Both the position numbers and the translations under genes were made by a program. DNA of 7,311 nucleotides. It comes from Gemmatimonadota bacterium. GTDB lineage: Bacteria; Gemmatimonadota; Gemmatimonadetes; Longimicrobiales; Gaopeijiaceae. Location: NCBI GenBank assembly GCA_015492755.1, contig WGEM01000009.1, forward strand, positions 1 to 7,311, given 5' to 3'. This document shows, one piece after another, positions 1 through 5,265 of this stretch. How positions within the stretch are numbered: position 1 is the stretch's first letter; every line of letters begins with the position of its first letter. Below the pieces are notes generated by a model. It saw only the letters and a program-made list of their open reading frames with translations. It searched no databases and had not been told where the DNA came from.

Positions 1-66
1 ATGCTGGAGCGGGCGGCGGGGGAGACGTGGCACGCCCGGGCCTTCTTCCGGACCCACGCGGGTTGA
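1..66 (+). CDS. C-terminal end of an unidentified protein (partial)
   Basis: Frame 1 is open from the first base to a TGA at 64-66 and encodes 21 residues ending in FFRTHAG. The 5' part lies outside the window, so the ATG at position 1 need not be the start. The stop codon sits 7 nt before a strong GC hairpin (74-105), which is what one expects of the end of a real plus-strand gene and is the main support for this call. The tail has no recognisable motif, so no function can be given. Frame 2 is also open here, so the frame assignment rests on the stop/terminator geometry. Confidence 0.5.
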   Translation: MLERAAGETWHARAFFRTHAG

Positions 67-73
67 ACGAAGA

Positions 74-105
74 CGCGCCCCGGAGCCGTCAGGCCCCGGG
101 GCGCG
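74..105. terminator. Bidirectional hairpin terminator between convergent genes
   Basis: A 10-bp perfect GC-rich stem (74-83 with 96-105) is followed, after one A/C mismatch, by three more pairs (85-87 with 92-94) closed by a GTCA tetraloop. It lies between the plus-strand gene ending at 66 and the minus-strand csp gene ending at 140. Neither side has a pure T tract: the plus strand continues with TGGTTCGCT and the minus strand with TCTTCGTTC. It is therefore a strong stem with imperfect U tails. A shared terminator for both genes is the simplest reading. Confidence 0.65.
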
Positions 106-114
106 CTGGTTCGC

Positions 115-130
115 TACGCGTCAGCGCGTA
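115..130 (-). terminator. Small hairpin just downstream of csp
   Basis: TACGCG (115-120) and CGCGTA (125-130) form a perfect 6-bp stem with a 4-nt loop, 9 nt past the csp stop codon. It has no U tract. It could help protect the csp mRNA 3' end or act together with the larger hairpin at 74-105. Its function is inferred from position only. Confidence 0.4.
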
Positions 131-139
131 TGCGGCGCG

Positions 140-352
140 TCAGTCGGTGACGCGGACGACGTTTTCCGCCGCCGGGCCCTTGGGTCCGTCGACGATGTCG
201 AACTCGACCCTGTCACCCTCGGCGAGGGTACGGAATCCCTCGGCCTGAATGGCGGAGTAGTGGACGAAGCAGTCCCGGTCCTCTCCTTCCGGAGAGATGA
301 AGCCGAATCCCTTCGCGTCGTTGAACCACTTCACCGTTCCGGTGGTCCGCAT
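140..352 (-). CDS. csp: Cold-shock domain protein (CspA family)
   Basis: A 70-residue single cold-shock domain, the standard length for bacterial CspA-type proteins. The family binds single-stranded RNA and DNA, melts RNA secondary structure and can act as a transcription antiterminator; some members are cold-induced and others constitutive. The opening [11 protein letters not shown] is typical. RNP1 is KGFGFI (residues 14-19) and RNP2 is CFVHYSAI (28-35), with Cys28 where Val is usual. The C-terminal half ([17 protein letters not shown]) also matches the family. The ATG at 352-350 is preceded by AAGGAG with 8 nt spacing. The gene lies downstream of the hydrolase on the same strand but is separated from it by a promoter and a terminator-like leader (437-546), so regulation of its own is likely. 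Family assignment is certain. Which paralogue it is, and whether it is cold-induced, cannot be told. Confidence 0.97.
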   Translation of the reverse strand: MRTTGTVKWFNDAKGFGFISPEGEDRDCFVHYSAIQAEGFRTLAEGDRVEFDIVDGPKGPAAENVVRVTD

Positions 353-436
353 GTCTCCTGCTCCTTCGAGTACTGGTTCCTGGCACGCCGCAAACGCGTC
401 GTCCCACTTCTTGCGATGCGCGGAGGCGATGGGTCC

Positions 437-472
437 GGGACCAAAAAAAAGACCTGGTCACTCCCAGGTCCC
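437..472 (-). terminator. Intrinsic terminator (7-bp stem plus U8) in the csp leader / hydrolase 3' region
   Basis: Read on the minus strand, GACCTGG (470-464), a 6-nt loop and CCAGGTC (457-451) are followed directly by eight T (450-443). This is a textbook Rho-independent terminator. It lies 73 nt past the hydrolase stop codon, so it could simply end that transcript. It also lies downstream of the best csp promoter and about 90 nt upstream of the csp ATG, and I find no promoter between it and csp. It may therefore also act as an attenuator in the csp leader. GGTCCC (442-437), just after the U tract, can pair with GGGACC (472-467), an alternative to the terminator stem. Confidence 0.8.
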
Positions 473-495
473 AACCCTCGCGGCCTGGACCGGCA

Positions 496-512
496 CCGTG
501 CACCCCGCACGG
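496..512 (-). other. Hairpin at the predicted 5' end of the csp transcript
   Basis: CCGTGC and GCACGG form a perfect 6-bp stem (512-507 with 501-496 on the minus strand) around a 5-nt GGGGT loop. It begins within a base or two of the transcription start predicted from the promoter at 518-546. A stable 5'-terminal hairpin can protect an mRNA from decay. That role is inferred and no experiment supports it here. Confidence 0.4.
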
Positions 513-517
513 CGAGA

Positions 518-546
518 ACGCTAGAACGTCAAGGGGCGGGCGTCAA
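518..546 (-). promoter_or_regulatory. Sigma70-like promoter for csp, overlapping the hydrolase stop codon
   Basis: The minus strand reads TTGACG (546-541), a 17-nt spacer and TAGCGT (523-518). The -35 matches the TTGACA consensus at five of six positions. The -10 keeps the first T, the A and the last T. The predicted start is near 511, giving a leader of about 160 nt to the csp ATG. The hydrolase TGA stop (545-543) lies within the -35 box. A second TTGACG (532-527) lies in the spacer but has no acceptable -10 at the right distance. Confidence 0.55.
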
Positions 547-1589
547 CATTCCTCGGAGGCGTGTTCAGAAAGGGCTGCAGCCAGGTAGCGGGCCGCTTCC
601 TCGTCCGCCCAGAAGCGTGGCCGCCAGGGTAGCCCCCCGAGGAATCCCACATGACCACCCTCCGGCGTGAACGCGGCGCAGAGCGCAGGATTCGCCCGCA
701 CCGCCTGCCGGGGCACCGCGTCGGACGGAAGGAAGGGGTCGTCCATGGCGTGCAGGAGGAGGGTTGGCGTGCGAATCGAGGCCAGCACGGGCGCGCTGCT
801 GGCGTGCCTGTAGTAGTCCTCGGCGTCCGCGTACCCGGCGAGGGGGGCGGTGACCACCTCGTCGAAGGCGCGGATGGTGGGTGCCTCCAGCGCCGCGTCC
901 ACGTCGACGTGGTCCTTCAGCAGTGCCGCCTTCGCGAGGACCTTCCGGCGCAGGGAGCGCAGAAAGTACAGCGTGTAGACCCGTCCCATCCTGGATCGCT
1001 CCAGGAGCCGGCAGCCCGCCGAGAGGTCGTACGGCACCGACATGGCGGCGGCGGCGTGTAGCCGGTGGGTGCCCGAGGCCGCCTCCTCCGCCAGGAGGCG
1101 GAGGAGGACGTTGCCACCCAGCGAGAAACCCAGCGCGCCCAGTCGGCGGTCCGGATCGCGCCGGGAGAGCACCTGCAGCACGAACTTCGGGTCGCCCGTC
1201 TCCGCCGAGTGATAGAAGCGAGGGAGTCGGTTGGGCTCCCCGCTGCACCCCCGGAAGTTCATCACCACGGGCTGGAGCCCCCGTCGCATGAGTTCCGCGC
1301 AGGCGTTGCGCACGTACGAGCGCGACGACGACCCTTCCAGCCCGTGGAGCACAAGGACCCAGGGCGCGCCGGGGCGGGGTTCGGGCGCCCAGTCCAGGTC
1401 CAGGAAGTCTCCGTCCGGCGTCTCCAGGCGTTCGCGCCGGTAGGGGAAGGGGGGCGGGCGCCGTAACGCCCGTGCCAGCAGGGTCTGGCGGTTCGGCCCT
1501 GGCGCCCACCAGGCGGGACGGAAGGGACGCGGGACGAAGTCCACGCGTGCGCCGGCGGCGAAGTCTCCGGACGTATTCATGGCCATCAT
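543..1589 (-). CDS. YheT-family alpha/beta hydrolase
   Basis: A 348-residue cytoplasmic alpha/beta-fold hydrolase of the YheT/COG0429 type (predicted esterase). The substrate of this family is not well defined. The diagnostic blocks are in order: HGLEGSSSRSY (82-92) with the oxyanion-hole HG, NFRGCSGEPNRLPRFYHS (111-128), the nucleophile elbow GFSLGGN with Ser156 (154-160), HAMDDPF with the probable acid Asp284, and GGHVGF with His313. The triad is complete and the length is normal. Three ATGs cluster at the start (1589, 1586 and 1580); I take the first. None has a clear Shine-Dalgarno site. The frame stays open further upstream, but that stretch is not family-like and would run into the divergent peptidase gene. 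It lies upstream of csp on the same strand, and its stop codon is embedded in the csp -35 box. No signal peptide or membrane segment is seen. Confidence 0.93.
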   Translation of the reverse strand: MMAMNTSGDFAAGARVDFVPRPFRPAWWAPGPNRQTLLARALRRPPPFPYRRERLETPDGDFLDLDWAPEPRPGAPWVLVLHGLEGSSSRSYVRNACAELMRRGLQPVVMNFRGCSGEPNRLPRFYHSAETGDPKFVLQVLSRRDPDRRLGALGFSLGGNVLLRLLAEEAASGTHRLHAAAAMSVPYDLSAGCRLLERSRMGRVYTLYFLRSLRRKVLAKAALLKDHVDVDAALEAPTIRAFDEVVTAPLAGYADAEDYYRHASSAPVLASIRTPTLLLHAMDDPFLPSDAVPRQAVRANPALCAAFTPEGGHVGFLGGLPWRPRFWADEEAARYLAAALSEHASEEC

Positions 1590-1632
1590 GTACGACCGAC
1601 GCGTCCCCGGGTTCCGGAGACCCGCGCCGCGG

Positions 1633-1661
1633 TGGACGCCGTGGGCGGTGCCTCCTATGCT
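1633..1661 (+). promoter_or_regulatory. Sigma70-like promoter for the M1 peptidase gene
   Basis: TGGACG (1633-1638), a 17-nt spacer and TATGCT (1656-1661) lie in the 113-nt gap between the divergent hydrolase and peptidase genes. The expected start near 1668 would give a leader of about 35 nt. Both hexamers match the consensus at four of six positions and the spacing is ideal. I could not find a convincing minus-strand promoter for the hydrolase in the same gap. Confidence 0.55.
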
Positions 1662-1702
1662 TTGCCGCGAACCGCTCCCCACCCGAGATCCAGGCGAGGT
1701 CC

Positions 1703-4264
1703 ATGAAGCTTCTGCGCCGCCTGAGCCTGGCGGTCGTGCTGGCCGCGTACGGCTGTGAGTCCGCACCCCCGCCGCCCGTCGAGTTGGGGATCCCACGGGC
1801 ACTGGCGGATCACCGGAGCAGGACGCTGAGCGACCTGCGCTACGACATCCGGCTGGAGATCCCCGCCTCGCGGGAAGAACCGGTGACGGGACGTTCGCTC
1901 ATCAACTTCCGGTGGAGCGATCCGCACGCCTATCCCCTGGTGCTGGACTTCAAGGATCCGGAGGTGCGGGTGAGGGAGCTCCGCGTGAACGGCGCGGAGG
2001 TGCCCTGGGACCCGGTGGACGACCATGTGGTGGTGAAGGCGGACGCGCTGCGCGAAGGGATGAACGAGGTGGACATCTCGTACGTGGCGGGCGACGACGC
2101 CCTGAACCGCAACGAAGACTTCCTCTACACCCTGTTCGTGCCGGACCGGACTCACTTCTCCCTTCCGGTCTTCGATCAGCCCGACCTGAAGGCGCGTGTG
2201 TCGTGGCGGCTCAAGGTTCCCGCCGGGTGGGAGGCGGTGGCCAACGGCCCGTCCGCCGAACACTCGGTGCTGGGAGACGTGAAGACGGTGGACTTCCTGG
2301 AGTCCCGGCCCATCCCCAGCTACCTCTTCTCCTTCGCCGCCGGCCGCTTCTCGGTGGAAGAGGAGGTGGTGGGGCGCTACTTCATGCGGATGTACCACCG
2401 CGAGACGGACACGGCCACCGTCGCACGGAATCGGGACGAGATCTTCCGTCTCCACGGTGCGGCGCTGGAGTGGCTCGAGGAGTACACGCAGATCCCCTAT
2501 CCATTCCAGAAGTTCGAGTTCGTCCTCATCCCCTCCTTCCAGTACGGCGGGATGGAGCATCCCGGCCAGATCCTGTACCGGCAGGCCGGGCTCATGCTGG
2601 ACGAATCCGCCACACAGTCCCGTATTCTCGGTCGCGCGTCGGTCATCGCCCACGAGACCGCGCATATGTGGTTCGGCGACCTGGTCACCATGCGGTGGTT
2701 CGACGACGTCTGGGCGAAGGAGGTCTTCGCCAACTTCATGGCTGCGAAGATCGTCCGACCGTCCTTCCCCGGCATCGATCACGACCTCCGCTTCCTCACC
2801 GCCCACCACCCGGCGGCATACGCGGTGGACCGCACCGCGGGCACGCACCCCATCCGCCAGCCTCTGGAAAACCTCCGCTTCGCCGGAACGCTCTACGGGC
2901 CCATCATCTACCAGAAAGCGCCCATCGTCATGCGGCACCTGGAGCGTCGGATGGGGGAGGACGCGTTCCGTGACGGCCTGCGGGCCTACCTGAAGCGGTT
3001 CGCGTACGGCAACGCCACCTGGCCTGAGCTGGTGGAGATCCTGGACGCACGTACGCCCGACGACCTGAAGGCGTGGAGTCGGGTCTGGGTGGAGGAGGCG
3101 GGTCGCCCGCGGATCGTGGTGGAGCGTAGCGGCGACGACGTCCGCGTGCGGCAGGAGGATCCCATGAACCGGGGGCGCCTCTGGCCTCAGCGCCTGGAGC
3201 TCCGCGTCGGGTCCGTGGAGCGTCATCGTGTCGTACCCGTAGAGCTGGAGGGCCGCGAGGCGGTGGCGGAGGGCGTGGGAGAGGTGGCGTTCATCCTGCC
3301 CAACGGGAGCGGGCTGGAGTACGGCGGCTTCGTGCTGGACGGGGAGAGCCGACGCTACCTCATGGCGCACGTGCCTGAACTCTCGCCCGCTCTCGTGCGG
3401 GGCGCCGCCTGGGTCACGCTCTGGGAGGAGACGCTGGACGGCCGCGTCGCTCCCGGCGCGTTCCTGGATGCGGCGCTGGACGCGCTGGCCGACGAGCGCG
3501 ACGAGCTGGTCCTGGGGCGGGTGCTCGACGACGCGGGGACCGCCTACTGGCGACTCCTGACACCGGAGGAACGCGTGTCACTGTCGCCCCGGATGGAGGA
3601 CGTGCTCTGGCGCGGGGTCAGTGATCCGGACCGGCCGCGCACGGCGCGGGCCTCCTTCTTCAACGCCTACCGGAACCATGCCCTGACGCGTGACGCCGTG
3701 GCGCGGCTCCGGCGCATCTGGGAGGGGAGTGAGGAGCCCCCGGACCTCCCCCTCTCCGAGCCGGACCGGATCGCGCTGGCGGAGGCGCTGGCGCTGCGGG
3801 GCGTTCCGGACGCGGAGGCCCTCCTGGCGGAGCAGGAGACGCGCATCCGGAACCCCGACCGTCTGGCGCGTTTCCGCTTCGTGAGACCGGCGCTCTCCGC
3901 CGACCCCGGGGTGCGCGAGGCGTTCTTCCGGAGCCTCGGCGATCCGGCCATGCGGGAGCGGGAACCGTGGGTTCTGGCGGGGCTGCGCTATCTGCACCAT
4001 CCCCTGCGGGCCGACGCGTCCCTCCCGCTGGTTCGGCCGGCGCTGGACATGCTGGAAGAGATCCAGCGCACCGGCGACATCTTCTTCCCGGGCCGCTGGC
4101 TGGACGCGGTGCTGAGCGGATACAACACGCCGGCGGCGGAGGAGGTGGTGCGCGCCTATCTGGAGGACCACCCCGATCTCCCGGACCGGCTGCGGCGGAA
4201 GGTGCTCGAGTCCGCCGACCTCCTCTTCCGCGCGTCGCGCATCGTCTACGGGGACGAGGGTTAG
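1703..4264 (+). CDS. M1-family zinc aminopeptidase, predicted lipoprotein
   Basis: An 853-residue M1 (aminopeptidase N-like) metallopeptidase that removes N-terminal residues from peptides. The N-terminus MKLLRRLSLAVVLAAYGC is a lipoprotein signal with Cys18 as the likely lipidated residue, so the enzyme is probably anchored in the envelope. The lipobox is AYGC, slightly atypical. The N-terminal beta domain includes FDQPDLKA (157-164). The catalytic domain has GGMEH (282-286, the GxMEN exopeptidase motif with Asn replaced by His), HETAH (317-321), the third zinc ligand Glu340 18 residues later in WAKEVFANF, and the probable catalytic Tyr403 in YQKAP. An Arg/Glu/Leu-rich helical C-terminal region follows (about 570-853). 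The ATG at 1703 is chosen because it starts the signal peptide and follows CAGGCGAGG; the frame is open upstream without family-like sequence. The gene is single, divergent from the hydrolase and convergent with the SDR gene. Family certain, specificity unknown. Confidence 0.95.
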   Translation: MKLLRRLSLAVVLAAYGCESAPPPPVELGIPRALADHRSRTLSDLRYDIRLEIPASREEPVTGRSLINFRWSDPHAYPLVLDFKDPEVRVRELRVNGAEVPWDPVDDHVVVKADALREGMNEVDISYVAGDDALNRNEDFLYTLFVPDRTHFSLPVFDQPDLKARVSWRLKVPAGWEAVANGPSAEHSVLGDVKTVDFLESRPIPSYLFSFAAGRFSVEEEVVGRYFMRMYHRETDTATVARNRDEIFRLHGAALEWLEEYTQIPYPFQKFEFVLIPSFQYGGMEHPGQILYRQAGLMLDESATQSRILGRASVIAHETAHMWFGDLVTMRWFDDVWAKEVFANFMAAKIVRPSFPGIDHDLRFLTAHHPAAYAVDRTAGTHPIRQPLENLRFAGTLYGPIIYQKAPIVMRHLERRMGEDAFRDGLRAYLKRFAYGNATWPELVEILDARTPDDLKAWSRVWVEEAGRPRIVVERSGDDVRVRQEDPMNRGRLWPQRLELRVGSVERHRVVPVELEGREAVAEGVGEVAFILPNGSGLEYGGFVLDGESRRYLMAHVPELSPALVRGAAWVTLWEETLDGRVAPGAFLDAALDALADERDELVLGRVLDDAGTAYWRLLTPEERVSLSPRMEDVLWRGVSDPDRPRTARASFFNAYRNHALTRDAVARLRRIWEGSEEPPDLPLSEPDRIALAEALALRGVPDAEALLAEQETRIRNPDRLARFRFVRPALSADPGVREAFFRSLGDPAMREREPWVLAGLRYLHHPLRADASLPLVRPALDMLEEIQRTGDIFFPGRWLDAVLSGYNTPAAEEVVRAYLEDHPDLPDRLRRKVLESADLLFRASRIVYGDEG

Positions 4265-4270
4265 GAGCCG

Positions 4271-4314
4271 ATCCGAGCAGGAGCGTGGGCCGCGTTGGGC
4301 GCGTCCGCCCGGAT
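4271..4314. terminator. Weak inverted repeats between convergent genes
   Basis: The 50-nt gap between the peptidase stop (4264) and the SDR stop (4315) holds GGGCG-CGTC-CGCCC (4297-4310), a 5-bp stem with a tetraloop. An outer ATCCG/CGGAT pairing (4271-4275 with 4310-4314) competes with it at one base. There is no T tract on either strand. This is the only candidate terminator here and it is weak. Rho-dependent ending or transcript overlap is equally possible. Confidence 0.25.
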
Positions 4315-5097
4315 TCAGAGGCCCGCCGTCAGTCCCCCGTCGCTGGGGATCACCGCACCGGTGACGTTGCCGGCCTCGTCGGAACAGAGCCAGAGGGCCA
4401 GTGCCGCGATCTCGTCGGGCCGGGCCAGGCGTCCCAGAGGGATGCGCTCTTCATACCGGCGGCGGGCGGCGGCGGGATCCTCGGGGTCCAGCGCCCGGAA
4501 GACCCGCTCCATCGTGGGTGTGTCGGTGGGTCCCGGACAGAGCGCATTGACGCGGATGCCGGAGGCGGCGTACTCAAGCGCCGCCGCACGGGTGAGCCCG
4601 ATGACGCCGTGCTTTGCGGCACTGTAATGGGCGGCCAGGGGTGCCCCGGCGAGCCCGTTCAGCGCGGCGATGTTCACCACGGCGCCGGCGCCCCGCTCCT
4701 CCAGCACCGGGAGCTGGGAGCGCATGGAGAGCCAGACGCCCTTGAGTGTGGTGGCGATGGTCTCGTCGAAGTCCTCCTCGGGCACCTCGCCCAGACGGGC
4801 GAGGACCGGGTCGGTGAGGGCGGCGGCGTTGACGGCGTAGTCCAGCCCGCCGGCGAGGTCCAGCGTCCGCTGCACCATGGCCTCGGTGTCGGCGCGGGAG
4901 GTGACGTCGGTGGCCACGAACCACGCCTCAGCCCCCGCCCGCTCGATGGCACCCACGGTTTCCAGGCCGCGGGCGTGGGTTCGCGCGGCCACCACTACAC
5001 GGGCGCCGCGGGCTGCAAAGCCCTCGGCCACGGCGCGCCCGATGCCGGAGGTTCCCCCGACCACCAGGGCCACGCGTCCAACGAATGAATCGGTCAT
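4315..5097 (-). CDS. Short-chain dehydrogenase/reductase with altered catalytic tetrad
   Basis: A 260-residue classical-type SDR with a Rossmann fold. The family uses NAD(P)H to oxidise or reduce alcohols, ketones or acyl-ACP intermediates. The glycine motif is GGTSGIG (14-20). Arg39 after the second beta strand suggests NADP(H). TDV (63-65) is the adenine-binding Asp motif, and NAAA (90-93) stands for the usual NNAG. YSAAK gives Tyr158 and Lys162, and VNALCPGPTDTP is the usual post-active-site PG motif. Two tetrad positions are changed: the Ser 13 residues before Tyr is Ala145 (NIAALNG, normally NISSxxG), and the Asn of the xNLKG motif is Thr117 (TTLKG). Catalysis may therefore be altered or absent. 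The ATG at 5097 gives the standard N-terminus; there is no clear Shine-Dalgarno site. The start codon lies inside an inverted repeat (5082-5100). Divergent from the HEAT-cyclophilin gene. Substrate cannot be inferred. Confidence 0.93.
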   Translation of the reverse strand: MTDSFVGRVALVVGGTSGIGRAVAEGFAARGARVVVAARTHARGLETVGAIERAGAEAWFVATDVTSRADTEAMVQRTLDLAGGLDYAVNAAALTDPVLARLGEVPEEDFDETIATTLKGVWLSMRSQLPVLEERGAGAVVNIAALNGLAGAPLAAHYSAAKHGVIGLTRAAALEYAASGIRVNALCPGPTDTPTMERVFRALDPEDPAAARRRYEERIPLGRLARPDEIAALALWLCSDEAGNVTGAVIPSDGGLTAGL

Positions 5098-5100
5098 TCG
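5082..5100. promoter_or_regulatory. Inverted repeat over the SDR start codon (possible operator)
   Basis: CGAATGA (5082-5088) and TCATTCG (5094-5100) form a perfect 7-5-7 inverted repeat. The SDR start codon (5097-5095) lies in one arm. The arms resemble TetR-family fatty-acid regulator sites of the TGAATGA-N4-TCATTCA kind known for Bacillus FadR, but with one extra spacer base. In mRNA the same sequence could fold over the start codon. No regulator gene is seen in the window. Confidence 0.35.
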
Positions 5101-5132
5101 GATCGCTGATGTCCGGGGCGCAATGCACCCGC

Positions 5133-5159
5133 TCAGGGCCCTGACACGGGGGGAGTGTC
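5133..5159. promoter_or_regulatory. 12-bp palindrome plus adjacent inverted repeat between divergent genes
   Basis: TCAGGGCCCTGA (5133-5144) is a perfect 12-bp palindrome. It overlaps by two bases an inverted repeat GACAC-N7-GTGTC (5143-5159). Both lie just downstream of the predicted SDR transcription start (near 5160), a usual place for an operator. The spacer of the second repeat is G-rich (GGGGGGA). The regulatory role is inferred. Confidence 0.3.
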
Positions 5160-5166
5160 GCCTCTG

Positions 5167-5195
5167 AACGTGGGCGGCCCGGAAGCCCCGGTCAA
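5167..5195 (-). promoter_or_regulatory. Possible promoter for the SDR gene
   Basis: On the minus strand TTGACC (5195-5190), a 17-nt spacer and CACGTT (5172-5167). The -35 matches at five of six positions. The -10 is poor, matching only at the A and the final T. It would give a leader of about 60 nt. No better candidate was found on this strand. Confidence 0.35.
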
Positions 5196-5212
5196 GCGGG
5201 TCGGCGGGTCCC

Positions 5213-5241
5213 TTGTGGCCTGCAGCCGCCCGCGCGAGACT
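5213..5241 (+). promoter_or_regulatory. Weak candidate promoter for the HEAT-cyclophilin gene
   Basis: TTGTGG (5213-5218), 17 nt and GAGACT (5236-5241), each matching the sigma70 consensus at three positions. It would place the start about 18 nt before the ATG at 5266. This is the best plus-strand candidate I can see, but it is weak. Confidence 0.22.
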
Positions 5242-5265
5242 TGGGCCGCGCAGAGTGAGGTGACG

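Noticed and set aside
118..143. Direct repeat GCGTCAG (118-124 and 137-143) near the csp stop codon
   Set aside because: Only two 7-base copies in GC-rich sequence, one overlapping the csp stop codon; not distinguishable from chance and not a CRISPR or attachment site.
527..532. Second TTGACG on the minus strand as the csp -35 box
   Set aside because: No acceptable -10 hexamer occurs 16-18 nt downstream; the upstream TTGACG at 546-541 pairs with TAGCGT at exactly 17 nt.
260..670. Plus-strand open frame across csp and the csp leader
   Set aside because: It is antisense to csp and reads through the terminator hairpin and A8 run. It has no family resemblance and no ribosome binding site.
1472..1702. 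N-terminal extension of the peptidase by 77 codons
   Set aside because: It overlaps the hydrolase coding region on the other strand and would bury the clear lipoprotein signal that begins at 1703.
1590..1802. N-terminal extension of the hydrolase beyond the ATG cluster
   Set aside because: The added residues are low-complexity and not like YheT proteins, and they would overlap the signal peptide region of the divergent peptidase gene.
1655..3370. 571-codon minus-strand open frame inside the peptidase gene
   Set aside because: It is antisense to the M1 catalytic domain, which carries all expected motifs. The translation is His/Arg/Val-rich without recognisable domains; long antisense frames are common at this GC content.
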